This document shows positions 32,802 to 47,000 of a DNA stretch of 64,000 nt, one piece after another. Source of the DNA: Cryphonectria parasitica EP155 (lineage: Eukaryota > Ascomycota > Sordariomycetes > Diaporthales > Cryphonectriaceae); contig NW_024468917.1 of NCBI RefSeq assembly GCF_011745365.1, positions 1,364,001 to 1,428,000 of the forward strand, given 5' to 3'. Below the pieces are notes generated by a model. It was given only the letters and a program-made list of their open reading frames with translations. It was not told the DNA's origin and did no database searches. Position 1 is the first letter of the stretch; the number at the start of each line of letters is the position of its first letter. Made by a program: the position numbers and the translations under genes.

Positions 32802-35546
32802 CTGGTCATTAAGATGAGTGCTTTCCAAACAGCTTACATGATAAGTCAATGTAATTACTTTTCCTCCTTGCTTTGAAGGGTCTCGACTTCTATTCTCGGG
32901 GTCACTTGTGTCCCAAGTCTTCTTTTCTTTTTCTCCATAACGCAGTATTATTCATGCTTATTCCTAAAAAGCAGATTGTCGACGCACACAAAAAATGAGA
33001 TCAAAAGACATAGATGGCCATCAATTGATTACAGAAATTGATACCTCAATGACTAATTTCCCCCCTTTAAGGGCTGTGGAACGTAACAACATCTTTACAA
33101 TTCCAGTCCAATGATTAGAGCCTTGTACCGAGACAGCTGATACCTTACAAAACAGTGCAAATTGTAGCCAGACTTCACACGCTATCTAATCATGATAGAA
33201 GCAAATCATGTATACCAGTATAAGGACAATAGTCTGGGTCATTATATCTGCAGTTGGGAGGTGCATCTTGCTGAATTGGCTATACAAGTATTACATTTTT
33301 CCAGGTGCTGGCTGTGAACCGCTATGCTAGATATTCATAATAGCACATGACTGAGAGGCCTTCTGCCCTAAGTACTTAAGTATACATGTATTTATCCCGA
33401 CGTTGCATCATAAAGTTGCAAGGCACCGTATGACACCAAAGCAACTCCAACATGCGCCCCCAATCACGGGGTACGTTGTGCCCATGATCCGCTGCAGCTA
33501 CACACGAGGGAGAGTCGGAGGAGGGAGGAATTTCAATCTCAACAAGCCCCCCTGAGCCGAACTAGATTTATGTACGAGACTTCAAGCCACGCACCACGCG
33601 AGAGGGTGGGAATCTCCCCCTTCGCCTTGTCATACTATGTTACAAACTAACGTGTGCAATTGCTAAGCAGGCAGGATACGTCAGCAGGCTTCCTTTCGAT
33701 TCAAAAATGTTTCTTCTTTCTCATCCACTTACGGAACATGCCCATGCCGGAGAAATACCATCGGGAAGCTTCTCGTCTCACGTCTTGCACTGCCCACCGC
33801 CTGGAACGTATCTAGGCGCAGGGGGAGGGGGACTAGAAGAAGGGAGAGGAAAATAACACAGGATGCGATCTCATCGAGCGCCTTCGTTTCGATCCCATGG
33901 TTCGACAACGTCATCCCAAGAAGAGGTCGATGAGGGGTGGCGTTCCAAGGGTCCCTTTCTTACGTTTCTACATGCATGCGGATTTGTTTCTCACTCTCTC
34001 ACACGCAAGGGAACATCAACCGCAGAAGCGGGGTCAGACAAGAAATTCCCGTCACAAGTTAGTAGAAAAGCCCCCCATGGAAACATCTATGCACATGAAC
34101 CAACTCATCGTGCAACGGGGGTGGCTTGACTTGTCCTTTGTTGAGGTTCTGCTCGGGAGCACAGGGCCCTTACCTGTCGGAAGAATGGTTCATGCGCAGG
34201 CAGTATGCAGTTCGCAGTATTTGCAGCTGGGATGTGCATGTATAGTGCAAACTTCCCAACGGGGTGGGAGGAGGAGGAGGGGGTCGCACCTGAAACGCCC
34301 GCTACCAAACATGCACCCTTGCGTAATTGAGGCTTTTTGTTTGGTGGCTGGGCAATGTCCTGCGTCGAGTAGGGGATTTTTCTTTTGGAACAAAATTCTG
34401 GAAGAGAAAGAAGCAAGTGAAAAAAAAGCCTCGTCATCATTGTAAGTACTTTGGGTATCCCAACGGGATAACAAACACTCCCCTGTTTTGCCACATGTTC
34501 GCCTGATGTTGGTTTAAAACATAGCCATGTGGGTTGTGGTTATTCATGGAGGTTTTTTTTCCCCCTCAGAGCCGCATGTGGAAAAGGAGAACCCCCTGCC
34601 TACCCTTCGATACTCGCCTGGCCTCAACGGCTGCGGACGGTTATGCGGCAGATCGGCGGGCTATATGAGACGGTAGCATGGGTGGATCGAGGAGTTGGGA
34701 TGGTACAGGACTCCGGAAGTCGGGCGTCATCTACACAGAGCACTAACTAGCATGGGATACAGGTGAGCAAGGACGCATGGAGAGAGTTGGACGCACTTCT
34801 CACCAAGGGCTCTTGACAACAGCATTGTATGAATGTAAATATTTTTTTTGGGGTATTGAAGTTGTCCCATGAAGGGTCACACTATCTAGATAGGGTCGCA
34901 TGACAAACTGCTTAATTCCCAAAGCGACAAGGGCTCATAAGGTGGTCGTTGATGATGAGCTAAGTAGCTCTTTTCCTCTTTTTTTATTTCTTTTCCTTTC
35001 CCCCTGAATGAGACCCCTTGAAATGGTGGTCCATCCAAAACATGAATTTCTTTTTTTTTTTTTCAATTGTGACTTTTTTGGGGGAAGACAAGAGAGGATG
35101 GAAGAAGTCCAACAAAAATGAGAGCCGAAAGAACATTCCCGTAATTTGAAAGAACATAATAGTGGTACAGTAATCAAGTCACAGCATAACAAGGTGTGCC
35201 ATGTAAGGAGGGAGGAAAGAGAAAACAAGATAGGAGGTTAGGAGGGAAAGTTGAAAATGATCGAGTATCTAGTACAAGAATCTAATGACTGCCGGCCGTT
35301 GCTCGTAGAACGTTGACGTTCGTTCAAGGATGGTCAAGAAGGGTATCATGTGAAGATGAATGATTTTCCCGCACTGATTACATATGCAAGTCGGCCGTGA
35401 TCATCATGAGTGAGACAAAAGCAAAAGAAAAGGAAGGGGAAAGAGAAGAAAGAAAGAAAAAGATGCCACGGAAAGAGAAAGAAGGCAAGTGAATACTCAA
35501 TAAGAAAAAGGTGGGAAGAGAAATAATAGAGAGAGAGGCAATTCGC
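32802..35546. other. Intergenic stretch, no gene seen
   Basis: AT-rich to mixed DNA with T runs (34548, 35050) and purine-rich DNA around 35400-35520, which is the 3' flank of the Uds1 gene. Open frames of up to 182 codons (33897-34445) resemble nothing known. Confidence 0.5.
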
Positions 35547-38008
35547 CTAATGAACGGTGGCCGTCTTGGGATCGAAGACGGCAGAAGGAAGAATGAAGTG
35601 CGAGGGGTCTTCCTGTTTGGTTTCGGTAACGGTGGTGGGGACAGTACGTGGCGAGACAGAGGTAGGCAGTTCCTTGGCGCTGGCGGGACCCGCAACAGTG
35701 CTGTTGCCGCTGAATGTAAAAGGCTTGCCACCTCGAAATGCCTCGTGGCTCTGGGCACGGTGAAGCTGCTTGCGCTCCTGCGTGGTGAGACTGGCGAGCT
35801 CATTCTGTCGGGCGGCGGCGGCAGCGGCAGCGTCCTTCTCGCGGAGCGCAGCATTTGCCTCGGTAGCCTTGCTCATGCTCGTGATCTGCTGCTCGACGTC
35901 GGCGAGGAGTGCGGCGACCTCGTCTCCGGCATAGATGCGGATGCTCTCCACCTCGCTGCGGCGGATGCCAGCGGTGGCGGGCTCGTCCGCCGCCTGGTCG
36001 ATGCCCAGACCCACGGTCGGGGCAGACGCAGCCTCCTCCTCGACAAGAGGTTGCTCTACGATGGTCGAGGGTACCTGCGCCACGACGCGGCACGGGGACG
36101 GCGAGGAAGCCCCGGCCCGAGGGGTGAAGGCGACCTTGGTGGGTGATCGTGGAGGTGTGGAGGGATCAGCAGGAGCCGTCGGGGACTTCATGTCTAGCGT
36201 AAATGGAGAACGACCGGCACCGGCAAGAGCTCCATGGATAGGAATGGTCACGGCGGCGGCGACGTGTTCCAGCAGCTTCTGGCGGACCCGAGTGCGGCGG
36301 TTCTCGGCCTGCTCAAGCTTGCTGACCCAGTCGTCGATGGATGCGTCCAGCTCGGCGAGAGCCTCCTCTTGCTTGAGCAGAGACTCCTGGCTGAACTTGA
36401 CGGTGCGTGGGGACCGGAGGTATTGGCAGATCCGGGAGTGGAGATTACGCCTCCCAGCCCTCAGCGAGTGGTAGGTACGGCGCAGGTACTCACATCGCTC
36501 ATCCAGGCTCCTCAGTTCCTGCACACACAAACACAGTCGAGTTAGTATGGGAGGACCACTTTAGCTATTGAGTGTCGACGGGGTTCTGCGACTTACCCTG
36601 GAGAGACTGTCTACATCGCTCTTCCTCAGCATCTCAAACCTCTCAGCCTGTTGCAGGGCTTGTCTGTTCAGGGCAGTCGTCTCGGATGCGTCCAACATTT
36701 GCATCGCATCAGGTACCTTCCACCCTTTAGGCAGCCGCTCAAAGGCAAGACGCTCCGCACTCTTGCTCTTCTTGGAGCTACCCCCCCTGGGCCCATTTTC
36801 GCTCTTCTTCTTGGGACGGCCGCGGTCCATGATACTCCCGGTTACGCTGGCACTGTCGGACATATTCCGTCGGTGGTTTGCGGCGCTGGCGCTTCGAGGC
36901 TCGACGGCTGACAAGGGGACAGCGTCGCTGTTGATAGTATCTGTCGCTTGTTCTTTGGCCGTTTCGGACAAAGTGTTTGTTGTTATGGGCTTGGAAGGCT
37001 TTGGAGATCGCCGAGGGTCGTGGGTGGCTGACACTGGTGTCGGCAGCGTTGTGGGGGTCGTCGTTGAGTACCATGTACCTGCAGAGGAGGGAGTTCCAGC
37101 TGTCTGTGAGGCCGAGACGGGCGTGTAAGATCTAGGAGAGTCATCTGGCTTGGTTGTCCTTGTGCTAGACTCGGTGCTGGCGCTGCCTTTTCGAAGACGG
37201 CTCGACGAGATCTGTCTCTTCAGAGTTGAGAGAGCTGACGTCTGTCCGGGAATCATGAGCGGTGGAAGGTCCTTGGGCGATGACGGTGGGCGAGGCGTAG
37301 AGGAGCTAGTGACTTCTTTCTTGTTGTCGCCAGTAGTCTGATAGCCAATATGGTGCTGCTTCCAGCCATGACCTGGCGCACTGATGGAGCGTTCATGGTG
37401 AGTCGGTCGTCCTGGCAGTGTGGCTAGAGGACGATGTCAGCTGGCTCGGACATGCCTCTTCAGGTCTGTTCGCACGACTTACGGGAGTCCATAGAGGACT
37501 CGTGAACTGTGGTCATAGGCCCGAGCTCTGGGACGCTGACCTTGCGCCGGCGGAGGGGAAGGTTGTGCTCCCTGATCCTGAGTCTTAGGTTGCCAGTGCC
37601 GAATTTGCTTTCTGACCCGTCTGTGCCCTGTCCCATGGCCAAGGCAAAGGCCTGTTCAGGGTCCAGGCTTTGCACTGGCGAGGCCGCAACCTGCTTTTCC
37701 CTTGGGAAAAGCTGATACTTCCTACTATCTGACTGGGCCATTCTCCAGACCCACGGCTTCGAGGCCTGCTGTTCGATCTGGTGGGACAAGATATATATGT
37801 ATTTGGTAAGATTCAGGTTGGTCCAGCAACACAATCTTTGTGATTATGTATTGTGAAAGGAGAAGAACTGCCAGAGTTGAAGGAGGGGGGTCCAGTTACA
37901 TACCTCGCTCGAAGGGGGAAGAGGTGAAAGAGGCCGTACTATATAGCTCGAGATGCTCAAACGGTCACTCTCGGGTACAGGTTGTATGCAACTTGCTATG
38001 TGAGCCAT
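35547..38008 (-). CDS. Uds1-domain protein (up-regulated during septation)
   Basis: Four exons on the minus strand, 38008..37904, 37777..37483, 37423..36597 and 36518..35547, 732 aa. All junctions keep frame and have GT-AG ends. Exon 1 begins MAHIASCIQPVPESDRLS in a CACCATGG context. Residues about 130-340 are Ser/Thr/Pro-rich, with a basic patch GRPKKKSENG and KKSKSAERLAFERLPKGWKVPDAM. The Uds1 domain follows as a long coiled coil: RSLDERCEYLRRTYHSLRAG, NLHSRICQYLRS, ESLLKQEEALAELDASIDDW, then NRRTRVRQKLLEHVAAAV. A second coil lies near the C-terminus (DVEQQITSMSKATEANAALR). The domain was defined from fission yeast genes induced at septation. A role in septation or polarity is inferred; the partner is unknown. 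Confidence 0.85.
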
Positions 38009-41000
38009 GGTGAGCTGGGGTTGTCACACCCGGATGACAGGGGTGCGAGAGCTATCCAGAATCTGATGCGACGGGTCCCTGCTCCGCCAGCAGACACCGA
38101 TGGAGAGGATCCGACGATTAGGAGATTGAGTGTAGTGTAACAGAATCGCAGGGCTTGGGTGCGAACACACGCATGGATCCCCAGCAGCGTTGCCCAAACA
38201 ATCAAGACAGGGGAGGTTGCATGAAGAGCAAGGCCTCGTTGTTTGCTCTGCTCTCGAAAGGGGAGGCCGCCACCGTGATATGATGTGTGAGGGTGCGTAT
38301 GGCTGGGAGGCGAGTGAAGAAGGGTGGAATCCGGGAGCTCATGCGGATCCCATCATCAGACGGCTGCTGATGCTTTTATGATTTGTTCCCAAGCCTCTTT
38401 TCTTTCTCTCTGTGCTCTGTCGAGTCGCACAAGCACCCAGCGTCGTATGGTAAATTGCAACCATATTTGGGGTGGGAAGGGAAGGGGGAGTCAACCGCCT
38501 CAGTAGTCTCTCCTCCTTTTCGAGCGACCTTCCCTCGTCTAGGAAGGTCTGCCAGCCTCCCGCAGGGACTTGGACCTCACTGACCTCGAGGGTCAAGGAC
38601 CAGCTGCGAGGTCCGTGGCCGTGCACAACACAGCGTGCAGGGCCAGAGCCAGAGAACCCCGCAGCCTTGTGTGCATCCGTCCGGGGACGAGTCCGCGGTG
38701 CAGGGCAAGATATCACAGTGCAGGTCGCCCTAGTCGTAATTGTAGCCACAGAGACGGAGTTTGTGGCGGAATAAGGACTAGTCGTGCAGTTGAGGTACAT
38801 GAGACAAGCAATAGGAGGATGGAGATCTCGCTGGATATAGCAGAGTGAAACAGTCTAACACCCACACCCTGGTGCTGCCTGCGTGCGCTAATGCGGGACC
38901 TCTGGTGGTGGAGGAGGCCCCCACCAAAGAAGATGAGGGTCTCGTTTCCAAACTGGGAATGCCTGACATCAGACTTTGTAAGTACCCAAGTAGTAAGCCC
39001 TCGACGCCACAGCTCTGTTTAGTGCCAAAATCAATGCCAGGACGAGTATCGCAGGCATGACCCCTTCCAGGAGCCATCTAGAGTTCCGGGTGTTGATGAG
39101 GAGAAGTTGTCAGAGCCCATGAGGCGTCGCGGCTCATGAGTGACACAACGAGATTGGCCAGCTCGCTCGCTACATTGCGGAGGTGGTTCGGTGATTGAAC
39201 CGTAGTACCATGAGCACTATACCTTATTTTCAAAGCAGTATACTATAGTTCATATAGTATATACCATAGCATACCATGAGTACATTGTGTAGTACTCCAT
39301 GGTCAAGAACGGACATTAGAGCATGGCTGCCCCACAATTCATGAATTCGAGGGATGGCGCCAGTTAGTGGTAGAATCCACTCGTTCTTTTCAGCCGACCC
39401 ATCTTGCAAAAAGCGGACCAGCGACGGCAGGGTCCCGAGCAACGACACTGCTTTGTGTATCATGCTTTGAAGCATAGTGCTGCTGCTGCTGTGTCAATCC
39501 TCGATAAGCTTCCTTGGCGACCTCGTAGGGCCCTGTCAGTCGTATCTTGTTTTAAGGTTAGGAGAACATCCACCGACGCCTGTGTACCATGGGTAGTCTT
39601 GGGATATTCAGGAGGTCCACAGGGATCGTCTACCTGTCGACGACCACAACCCTCATGACTTCCCGTCGGCGCCATCTTGCGGCAGCCTATCTTGACTTCG
39701 ATCTGTCAACTGCTGCTCCTTGAAGATCTTTCGCGAGCATAAGTATGCTTATCTCGCGTGATTCCTCCAGAAAGCCGCTCTGCGAGCTTTGCGTGTTTTT
39801 TCTCTCTTCTTGTCATGCATTTACAGAATGAAGTCGAGGGCACACATCTTGGCTGTCTCACACCTCGTATTCCAGTCATGGCTTTTTTTTGAGACAGCTT
39901 CCTTCGATCGAAAGCCCGTCACAGGATCAGGAAGATCATCCACAAAGGGGGTCCAGGTCTAGGTGTTGCTTCGCACTACCAGCAGTTAGTTGGGCCATCC
40001 GAGGCAGTGACAAGAAGGCCATCTTGCGCAAGGCCCAGTAGCCAGACGCCAGAGCGCATTCTAGCGTGCTCTAGCCCCATGTATTCTTCATCACATCAAG
40101 GTCCTCAGTGGGTGATGTGAACCTAGCCGTCGTGGGCTCATTCTTCGTCCGAGATTTTCCGTCTCTCGACATGCGGCCGGTTTCTCGGATATGTGGGTGG
40201 CACAACGTATCGAGCTGGACGAGGCAGATGCCACTTGTTTGAGGCTCCAGGCAGCCTGCTCAGCTTACTCGATCCTCCGCATTGCCTGCATCTTCCCAAG
40301 AGACGTGATGGCGAGACAGAGTTAAAGAGAACAGCGTCCATGGCAGAAGGACTGAGTCATGCCTGTGTAATAGGTTGATTTGAGATTGATGTCGCGGGGG
40401 TTCTTCCACCGAGGCCGGCTACAACGCTGGAAGCCCGAGAGGACATAGAAGTTCGAAGGCATAGGTGTTTTCGATTGGTAAGTTACAGAAGAGATACTGG
40501 AATCCCTGGCGCAAAGTTGCTGTAGGAGATAACAGGTGATCCATCTGCCGGTAGTGGTGAAGCGAGGACCCGCGTATGCTATCAAATTTTCGTTGCTCGG
40601 CAAATCCTCAATTGTGGAAGTCGATGCTGACTCCCACCCACGGGGCTCCCCAAGCCTTGGTTTCACTTGAGTTGGATTTGTCAGGTTGTTGGTAGGCAGC
40701 TCGTGCTTCAATAATTTCCAAATCATCTTCTGGCTCTTCGAATTCGTGACAGTATCGCTGTACCTTGTGGTCAGGACGGAAATCGACCGAGAGTTACTGT
40801 CGTGTGTCGGGCGAACTGCTGCCTGCGCGTTGCCTTTTTGTGCAAAGGAACAGCCCATCAGCATCAGCGTGAGGTGGGACGAGTGCAGCAGCTCGGACTG
40901 CCAAGTTCGTATATTGTCACAATGTCTGTCACGATCATGCCAGTGTGGCTGGCTGAGTGGAGGCGTCTTGAGTAATGCCAAATGATCTGCAGCACAGACG

Positions 41001-44000
41001 CAAGGGTTTTGGGGGGAAACGTGGGAAAACAACCCGAGATCGGCAGGACTAAACGAGTTGGGTACTATATAGCGCCTTCTAGTCGGATTTTTGGGACCCT
41101 AACCCTTAAGAGTTTGTGAACGGCTGGTCTGTGCGCTCGGGGGTTCGGTAGCAAGGGCCCTCGACACCTTCACTTTCCCAACCATATCAGGATCCAGAAC
41201 TTTGCAATTCATCATTCATCAATTTTTTCACAATTTGCAATCGGCATTCAAACGGATTAGCCCTCCCCAGCATAAGAGTCTGGAAGCGACAAATAGGGTT
41301 CTCCAAGCTACCATGCTACAGGGGGGATCAAAGATGCGCACAGGTGATCAACAACATGCGAGATAGAAGCCCGCTGCAGGGGGCAGCGCGATATCCGTTC
41401 GAAACCGTCGCCAGATTCATGACATGTCCCCCCCCCCCCCCCAGCTGCGCTTTGAATATTTTGTGTGTATTCTAAATATCGGTGCACGGCACTCTAGTGT
41501 GGTACCGAATGTGATGTTGCTGCTACCACTGCGGAAAGAACCATCACACGCCCTCTGCACCCACGGAGGCATTGCTGCAACGTCGAGATGCAACTGCGGC
41601 GGATCCAGTCACTTTGGGCATGGTTGGCCTCAAGATCGGCAATCGTCCTGCAGCATGTGGGCGATTAAACATGCAAAGTGCGACAATGACTGAACGTGCA
41701 CCTACTACTTATGTACGTAGGTGCATTTTCTGCCAGCTCTCATCCCTTCCTCTTAGCCCTCGCACGCTGATGGCGGTGCCATTTGCCCGGCAGTAGTGTT
41801 CTGGTCTTCATCCAGACCTCGCATTGCGTGCCTGTGAGAAACAACAATTGGAAGTCTGGCACACCGACCTCAACCTTGACGAGCAAAAGAAACAGTCGTG
41901 CTTGACTTGGACTGCAAAAGCTAGGTACTGTCTGCATTGTTTCAACTAAATTCTCCGTACCCTGCCTCTGCGTGGCCAACAGAATTGTCCGGCTATCACC
42001 CCACAAACTCATCTTCGCCCCTCCATGGTGTGGACTGACCTAACTCCATACATAGTGCCCTCCCCCTCAAAAAAAAAAAAAGTCCGACCGAGTTGGCTGA
42101 CATCTTGCCCATATTTCAGAACAAGAACCAAGCCTTTTGCCCAGGACACCGCGCGCTACAAGACGTCTTGTCATCTGCTTGTCTGACACTGGACTACACA
42201 TAACTTTGTTACTGGCTTGACTTGTTCCGACCAGCCTGCCCATGTCGACCTAAGGAATGACGATTTCTCGTACCGCACTTGTCAGCATAACCCTGGGCGT
42301 CTTTTAGTTAGGTAAGCTGTGCAGGGGACAGGGCAGGGGCCAGGGTTACCCAGCTTCATACTTTGGGACAGGGTCGACCTAGCAGTGCCTGGTTCACCAC
42401 GAGCCTCCTGTGGCTTGCTCTCATGCGTCACGATACCACCTGTATTCGGCTGGTTGCCCCGAAGTGGCTGCGGTTCGTTCAGGGGACACATTCAAGTCTA
42501 TGTGAGTCCAGACCCAACTGCGCAGTGGTTTCTTCGCCTTGGGGAGTGATGGGACGATCCTGTTGCCTCTAACCTGGTGCCGGCATCCCAACCATGAGCA
42601 AAGGACGGTCATCTCCACCGGACACAGGGCAAGTATGCACACGCATCTGCCGATAGGTAGGGTAAGACACCTGAGCCACAGTTCCCCATGGCCTCGACTC
42701 CTCGCTGCAATACGCTGCGCGGCCACCTCCCACAGCAGCCCTTTCTCAATAGACTGCGGGGTGTAGACCCTAAGATGTTTCAGCATCAGTAGCCAGAGCC
42801 GGTGAGTCGTCCGAGTCGTCCGGACCTGGGACGGGGGATATCATGCGAATGTCGCCCCTTATCGACCATCACAGGCTAAGGAACCATGCGTCGTGCCTCC
42901 CGAAGCCGAAGCCACCATTGGGTACTTGGCTGGGAGCGGGGAAGACATTGTGCAAGTCTTCCTGCCACCCTTGCACTCATTTGTTTGACAGATGGGCCTG
43001 GCTACTGTCGTGCCACCTCGCCTCGCTCGCCCACGGGACGAGAGTCCAGCATGCAAGTCACACACACGCACGCACACTCTCTCACACACTCTCTCTTACT
43101 CTGTCTAACTCTGTCTCTGTCTTCCTTCCGCACCAGAACATACATCAGGCTACTTAGGACGATGATCCAACCTGCAGCGTACTATGGTCAATTGCCAACA
43201 GAATCAGCAGCATCACCACCAACAGCACTCTCCATCCGATCATCTGGCCCACGGTGGAGCTTTCAAGAGATACCAGCCACGTTTGTTTGGCGTCTCACGT
43301 AGTGATCGTCCAGGCGGATGTACCTTCCTCGCACTCAACACCTGTTCCGCTACTAGTATATAGCACTATCATAGAATGTCCAGCTGAGCCCAATGTACTA
43401 TTCTCTTACTTAGTACTACATAGTAAAGTATAGTACTATGGAGGTAGCAGCATGGCTACATACAACTGTTACTATATCCGCTGTATTCAAGCGACTCGTG
43501 GGAGGGCCGCGGCGCGAGTAGGGCCCCCAGGCCTTGGAGTCCTTGTTGTTGCCCCCCCCCTCCTCCGCCGGAGGGAAACCTCAAGGCTAGAACGACAACG
43601 ATCTGGAAATAAAGTTCATCAAGGGCCCCCCCGGTCTCGGCAAGTTTTAGCCTCGACACAGGAACGTGGAACTGTCCATCAAAGTGTCAGAACCACCCCT
43701 GCCAATTACATCAATAGCCCTCTCGCCAAACACTCCAGCCGTTGAGGGGAAGACAGGGGAGTGGATGAATGTCTTCCCACCCCTTCTGCTCTCTCTACCT
43801 GCGACATGACCACGATGCAAGAGGTCCCCGCAGCCTGTTTTTTGTGGACAATGGTCTCGCACGCTGCATACTGGCAGGGAATACCGGACTACAAACAAAC
43901 CACCCCAGGAGTAAAAAAAGGAAAGAATAAAGGACCACCCCCATAACAGCTCTTATCAGTCGGAGAGATACTATAGCACATGGTATCCAGATGAGTGACC

Positions 44001-47000
44001 TCAGACAGGTTCCGCAGCGCAAGGGTATTCACCCACAGCTGCAGTGTTGAATCATACTATCGTCGTACATGCGTCTTGTGCAGTCTTGACGGGAAAGAAT
44101 GTGGTTGATCGTTGTACGATGATCTTCAGCACAACAGAACCCTTTGAGGTGCCGTACTCCCGTATCTTATCCGTCCCGCTTGCTTTATCTCTCTCTCACT
44201 CTCTCTCACTCTCTCTCTCCTTCCTTCTCTCTCTCGGAGGAAAACATTCCCTGCGCAACGGTTTCAGCAAAAATCGGCGCGGGGTTGCAGAACATGCATG
44301 ACTTTGGACCACGGTAGCAGGTGGTGTGGTGATGGTGTGAACGCACCCTGCAACCAAAGGCGCAGAAGCGGCCGGGTGTTCCCCAATACCTTTGGAGGCG
44401 TTCTTCTCTAGCAAACAAGCAAAGAAAAGGCCCTTGCGAGGATGCGGTGTGACGCCAAGCTTTTCCTTTGCTCCTTAACCATAAAAACAACAACAAAAAA
44501 CAAGGGCAGCATCCCATCCCGCCCATAAATTGCGTCGTTGCCGTCCCTGCTGGGGTCGCAAAAAGAGTGCAAGCCTGTCTCCAAACCAAAGAAAAGGCCC
44601 CCTCGTAATTTGGTACCAGCCTGGGCCTCTTTCGTCCTAGTCGCCGTAAAGCTTAGCTCCACAGCCAAGACTGCAGTGCAGGGAGCAAGGGGTTGAGACA
44701 AGGGGGAGGGTTTGCCAACCACGAGAGTTTTTGCTGCACTGCCGTTCCTGCGGATCCTACATAGTATCTTCTCCCCCTTTTCTTTCTTGCTTTCTTTTCT
44801 TCTTCTTCTTCTTCTTCTTCTCCTCCTCCTGTGGCTCTTCGGCAGCCGAGCGAGTAATATGAGGGCATCTCGATCATAGTGCATTTCTAAGCGAACCAAA
44901 AGATGTCTCTCGTCCGCCCGGCCGACATAATTACGCCTCGGCAGGAGGCAAATTTCGTCTAGTTGTCACGGGCCTAGTTAAGCGGACCACTACCTGGACC
45001 TGCGAGGGTCTTCGAAAAGAAACCACCCCCAGACGCCGTCCATGTCATTCACCCAGGGCCGGGGGCCGGGGGCGGATTTGGGTCAACCTCCTCGAGATAC
45101 CTCCACCCGTACCGTAAAGATTGTGATATTTGATACTATTTGTATAATTATTTTTTTTTTTGGTGGACGCCCTGTGTTTTGTGCCGGACTGCTTACAAGG
45201 ACTCGTGCGAGAGTGCAGCCGAGTCCGACCCGCTGGACCCATTGTATATGCCCACGTGCGAGCTCCGCGACCCTCTCAAGGCTGAGTCTCGCGGCAGGTA
45301 CAGGAGTGTGCATATACCCACAATGTCGCCCTTTACCTAAGGACGAGTGATATCTCAAGGGGGTGGGAAGGGGAGGGGGCCAAGATCTGCGTCCCTCATA
45401 ATTGCCGGCCATAATGGAATCGTGATATAGGCTCTACATGCAAGAAGGTCGCATATTTCACCTCCTCCCCTGAGGAGTTCCTGAAGGACTCCCCCCCCCC
45501 TTCTTTCCACCTCAGAAACAAATTAGCAAAAGTCCGTGGGTTGGGTGGTAGACAAGACCGGACACTAAGGCTAACGCATATCAATCAGCACCATGCATGG
45601 ATAGCGTTGTGTACTCAGAGACACTGGGCGTATCGGCCGAGATTGCACGGGCCCGATCCTGTATGCACGTCCTATGTAAGGTGAATGAAAGGAGAGGTCT
45701 GCACGCCTCGTGATCCCTCGTTGTGGGCCGCCATTGTCAGCCTCGGACAAGATGACCTTGAAATCCCTAGCATAGTAACATGGCCGAGATCATGACTGCA
45801 CATAGCACTACTATGTACAGTAATTTGTTCCGGCGCTGCACAGGCATTTCCCGCACCAGCCATGCGACACCAATGCAAGGCACGAAGGAAGACAGCTTGA
45901 GCAGCACAGGCACCAGACGAAAATAGCATACACCCCGTAAATGACTTGTCTGTTCTCGTGCTGAAGGCACTACTCTGCCTCTTGATGTGGCGTTCCTTCT
46001 CATCTCCTCCGCCCTCTGGGACACGAGGAGGACCGGTAAGCCTGCGATGATTTCAAACACTTCACACGAGATGGAGGTTGGTGCAAGCAGCTGCATGGAC
46101 AGCCTCGAAACGGCAGGGATGACAATGCCACGAGGCGTGTCAGGGCACACAACTAGCAGGGCCCTTGAATGGTTTCGAGTATCAGACCAGCGGGCCGTCT
46201 GCTGCATATGACGGCAGAAGCCAAAGGAAGACCCTCCGCCGCAACCTTGTTCTGCTGGCGACGGACCAAACAAAAGGGGTAGCAAGCAACCGGCACATGT
46301 TATACTCGGTTCCTTTGGGAATTGGGCTGCTTGCTCCCTACGCCACCTCACGACCCTCCCATCTGGTGCCTGACGTTTCCCTCTCCTTCTCGTTGATTGG
46401 CAAGGAAGCCCGAGGTATCGTTGATCGTGCCGGGTAGACTGCATACTTCCACGGCGGCCACACGGTTAAAGTTCCGCAACGTCTTGGAACCAGCAAGAAA
46501 TCAAGACAGCTGGGCGTGCACGACTAAGGCCTGAGCTGATGAGGTCAATGCTTGCGTTTCGTCCGACTGCAGAGAGTGATCGCCCCCCAACGTGCCGAGA
46601 GACGAAAGCATGAAGGCACAGGAGGTTGAAACATGTTTCGCGGGGCCGCCAGGCCATTAGTGTTTCTTGCCCGACTTTTCAGTCTTTAATGCCTCTATTG
46701 GGATCCCAAATTCGATCCATTTGGAATCAATATCTGGGAGGGGAGGGTGGGGGGCGGTGGGCGTGTGTGATGGGCGTGAGATGAAGAGACTGTATGAGCG
46801 ACTCGAAAGGCTTGCACGCTCGAGACTCGGACAAGACACACTGCACAGAGAGAGAGAGAGGAACGAGGGATCGTGGGATTGCAGTGGCTTTGATTACATA
46901 AGCTTGGTCAAACACAGCCTTCTCTATCAAGTTAAGGCCAGACTGGTAGCTGCCTTCCTGATGTGCGGGGTTTGATTTTGTGCGAACATAGACTAACCTA

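Noticed and set aside
40322..41032. 236-codon minus-strand frame
   Set aside because: No motif, irregular composition, no conserved start or splice partner; probably chance in gene-free DNA.
45767..46444. 225-codon minus-strand frame with a hydrophobic end
   Set aside because: No recognisable family, no coding bias, and it overlaps other random frames.
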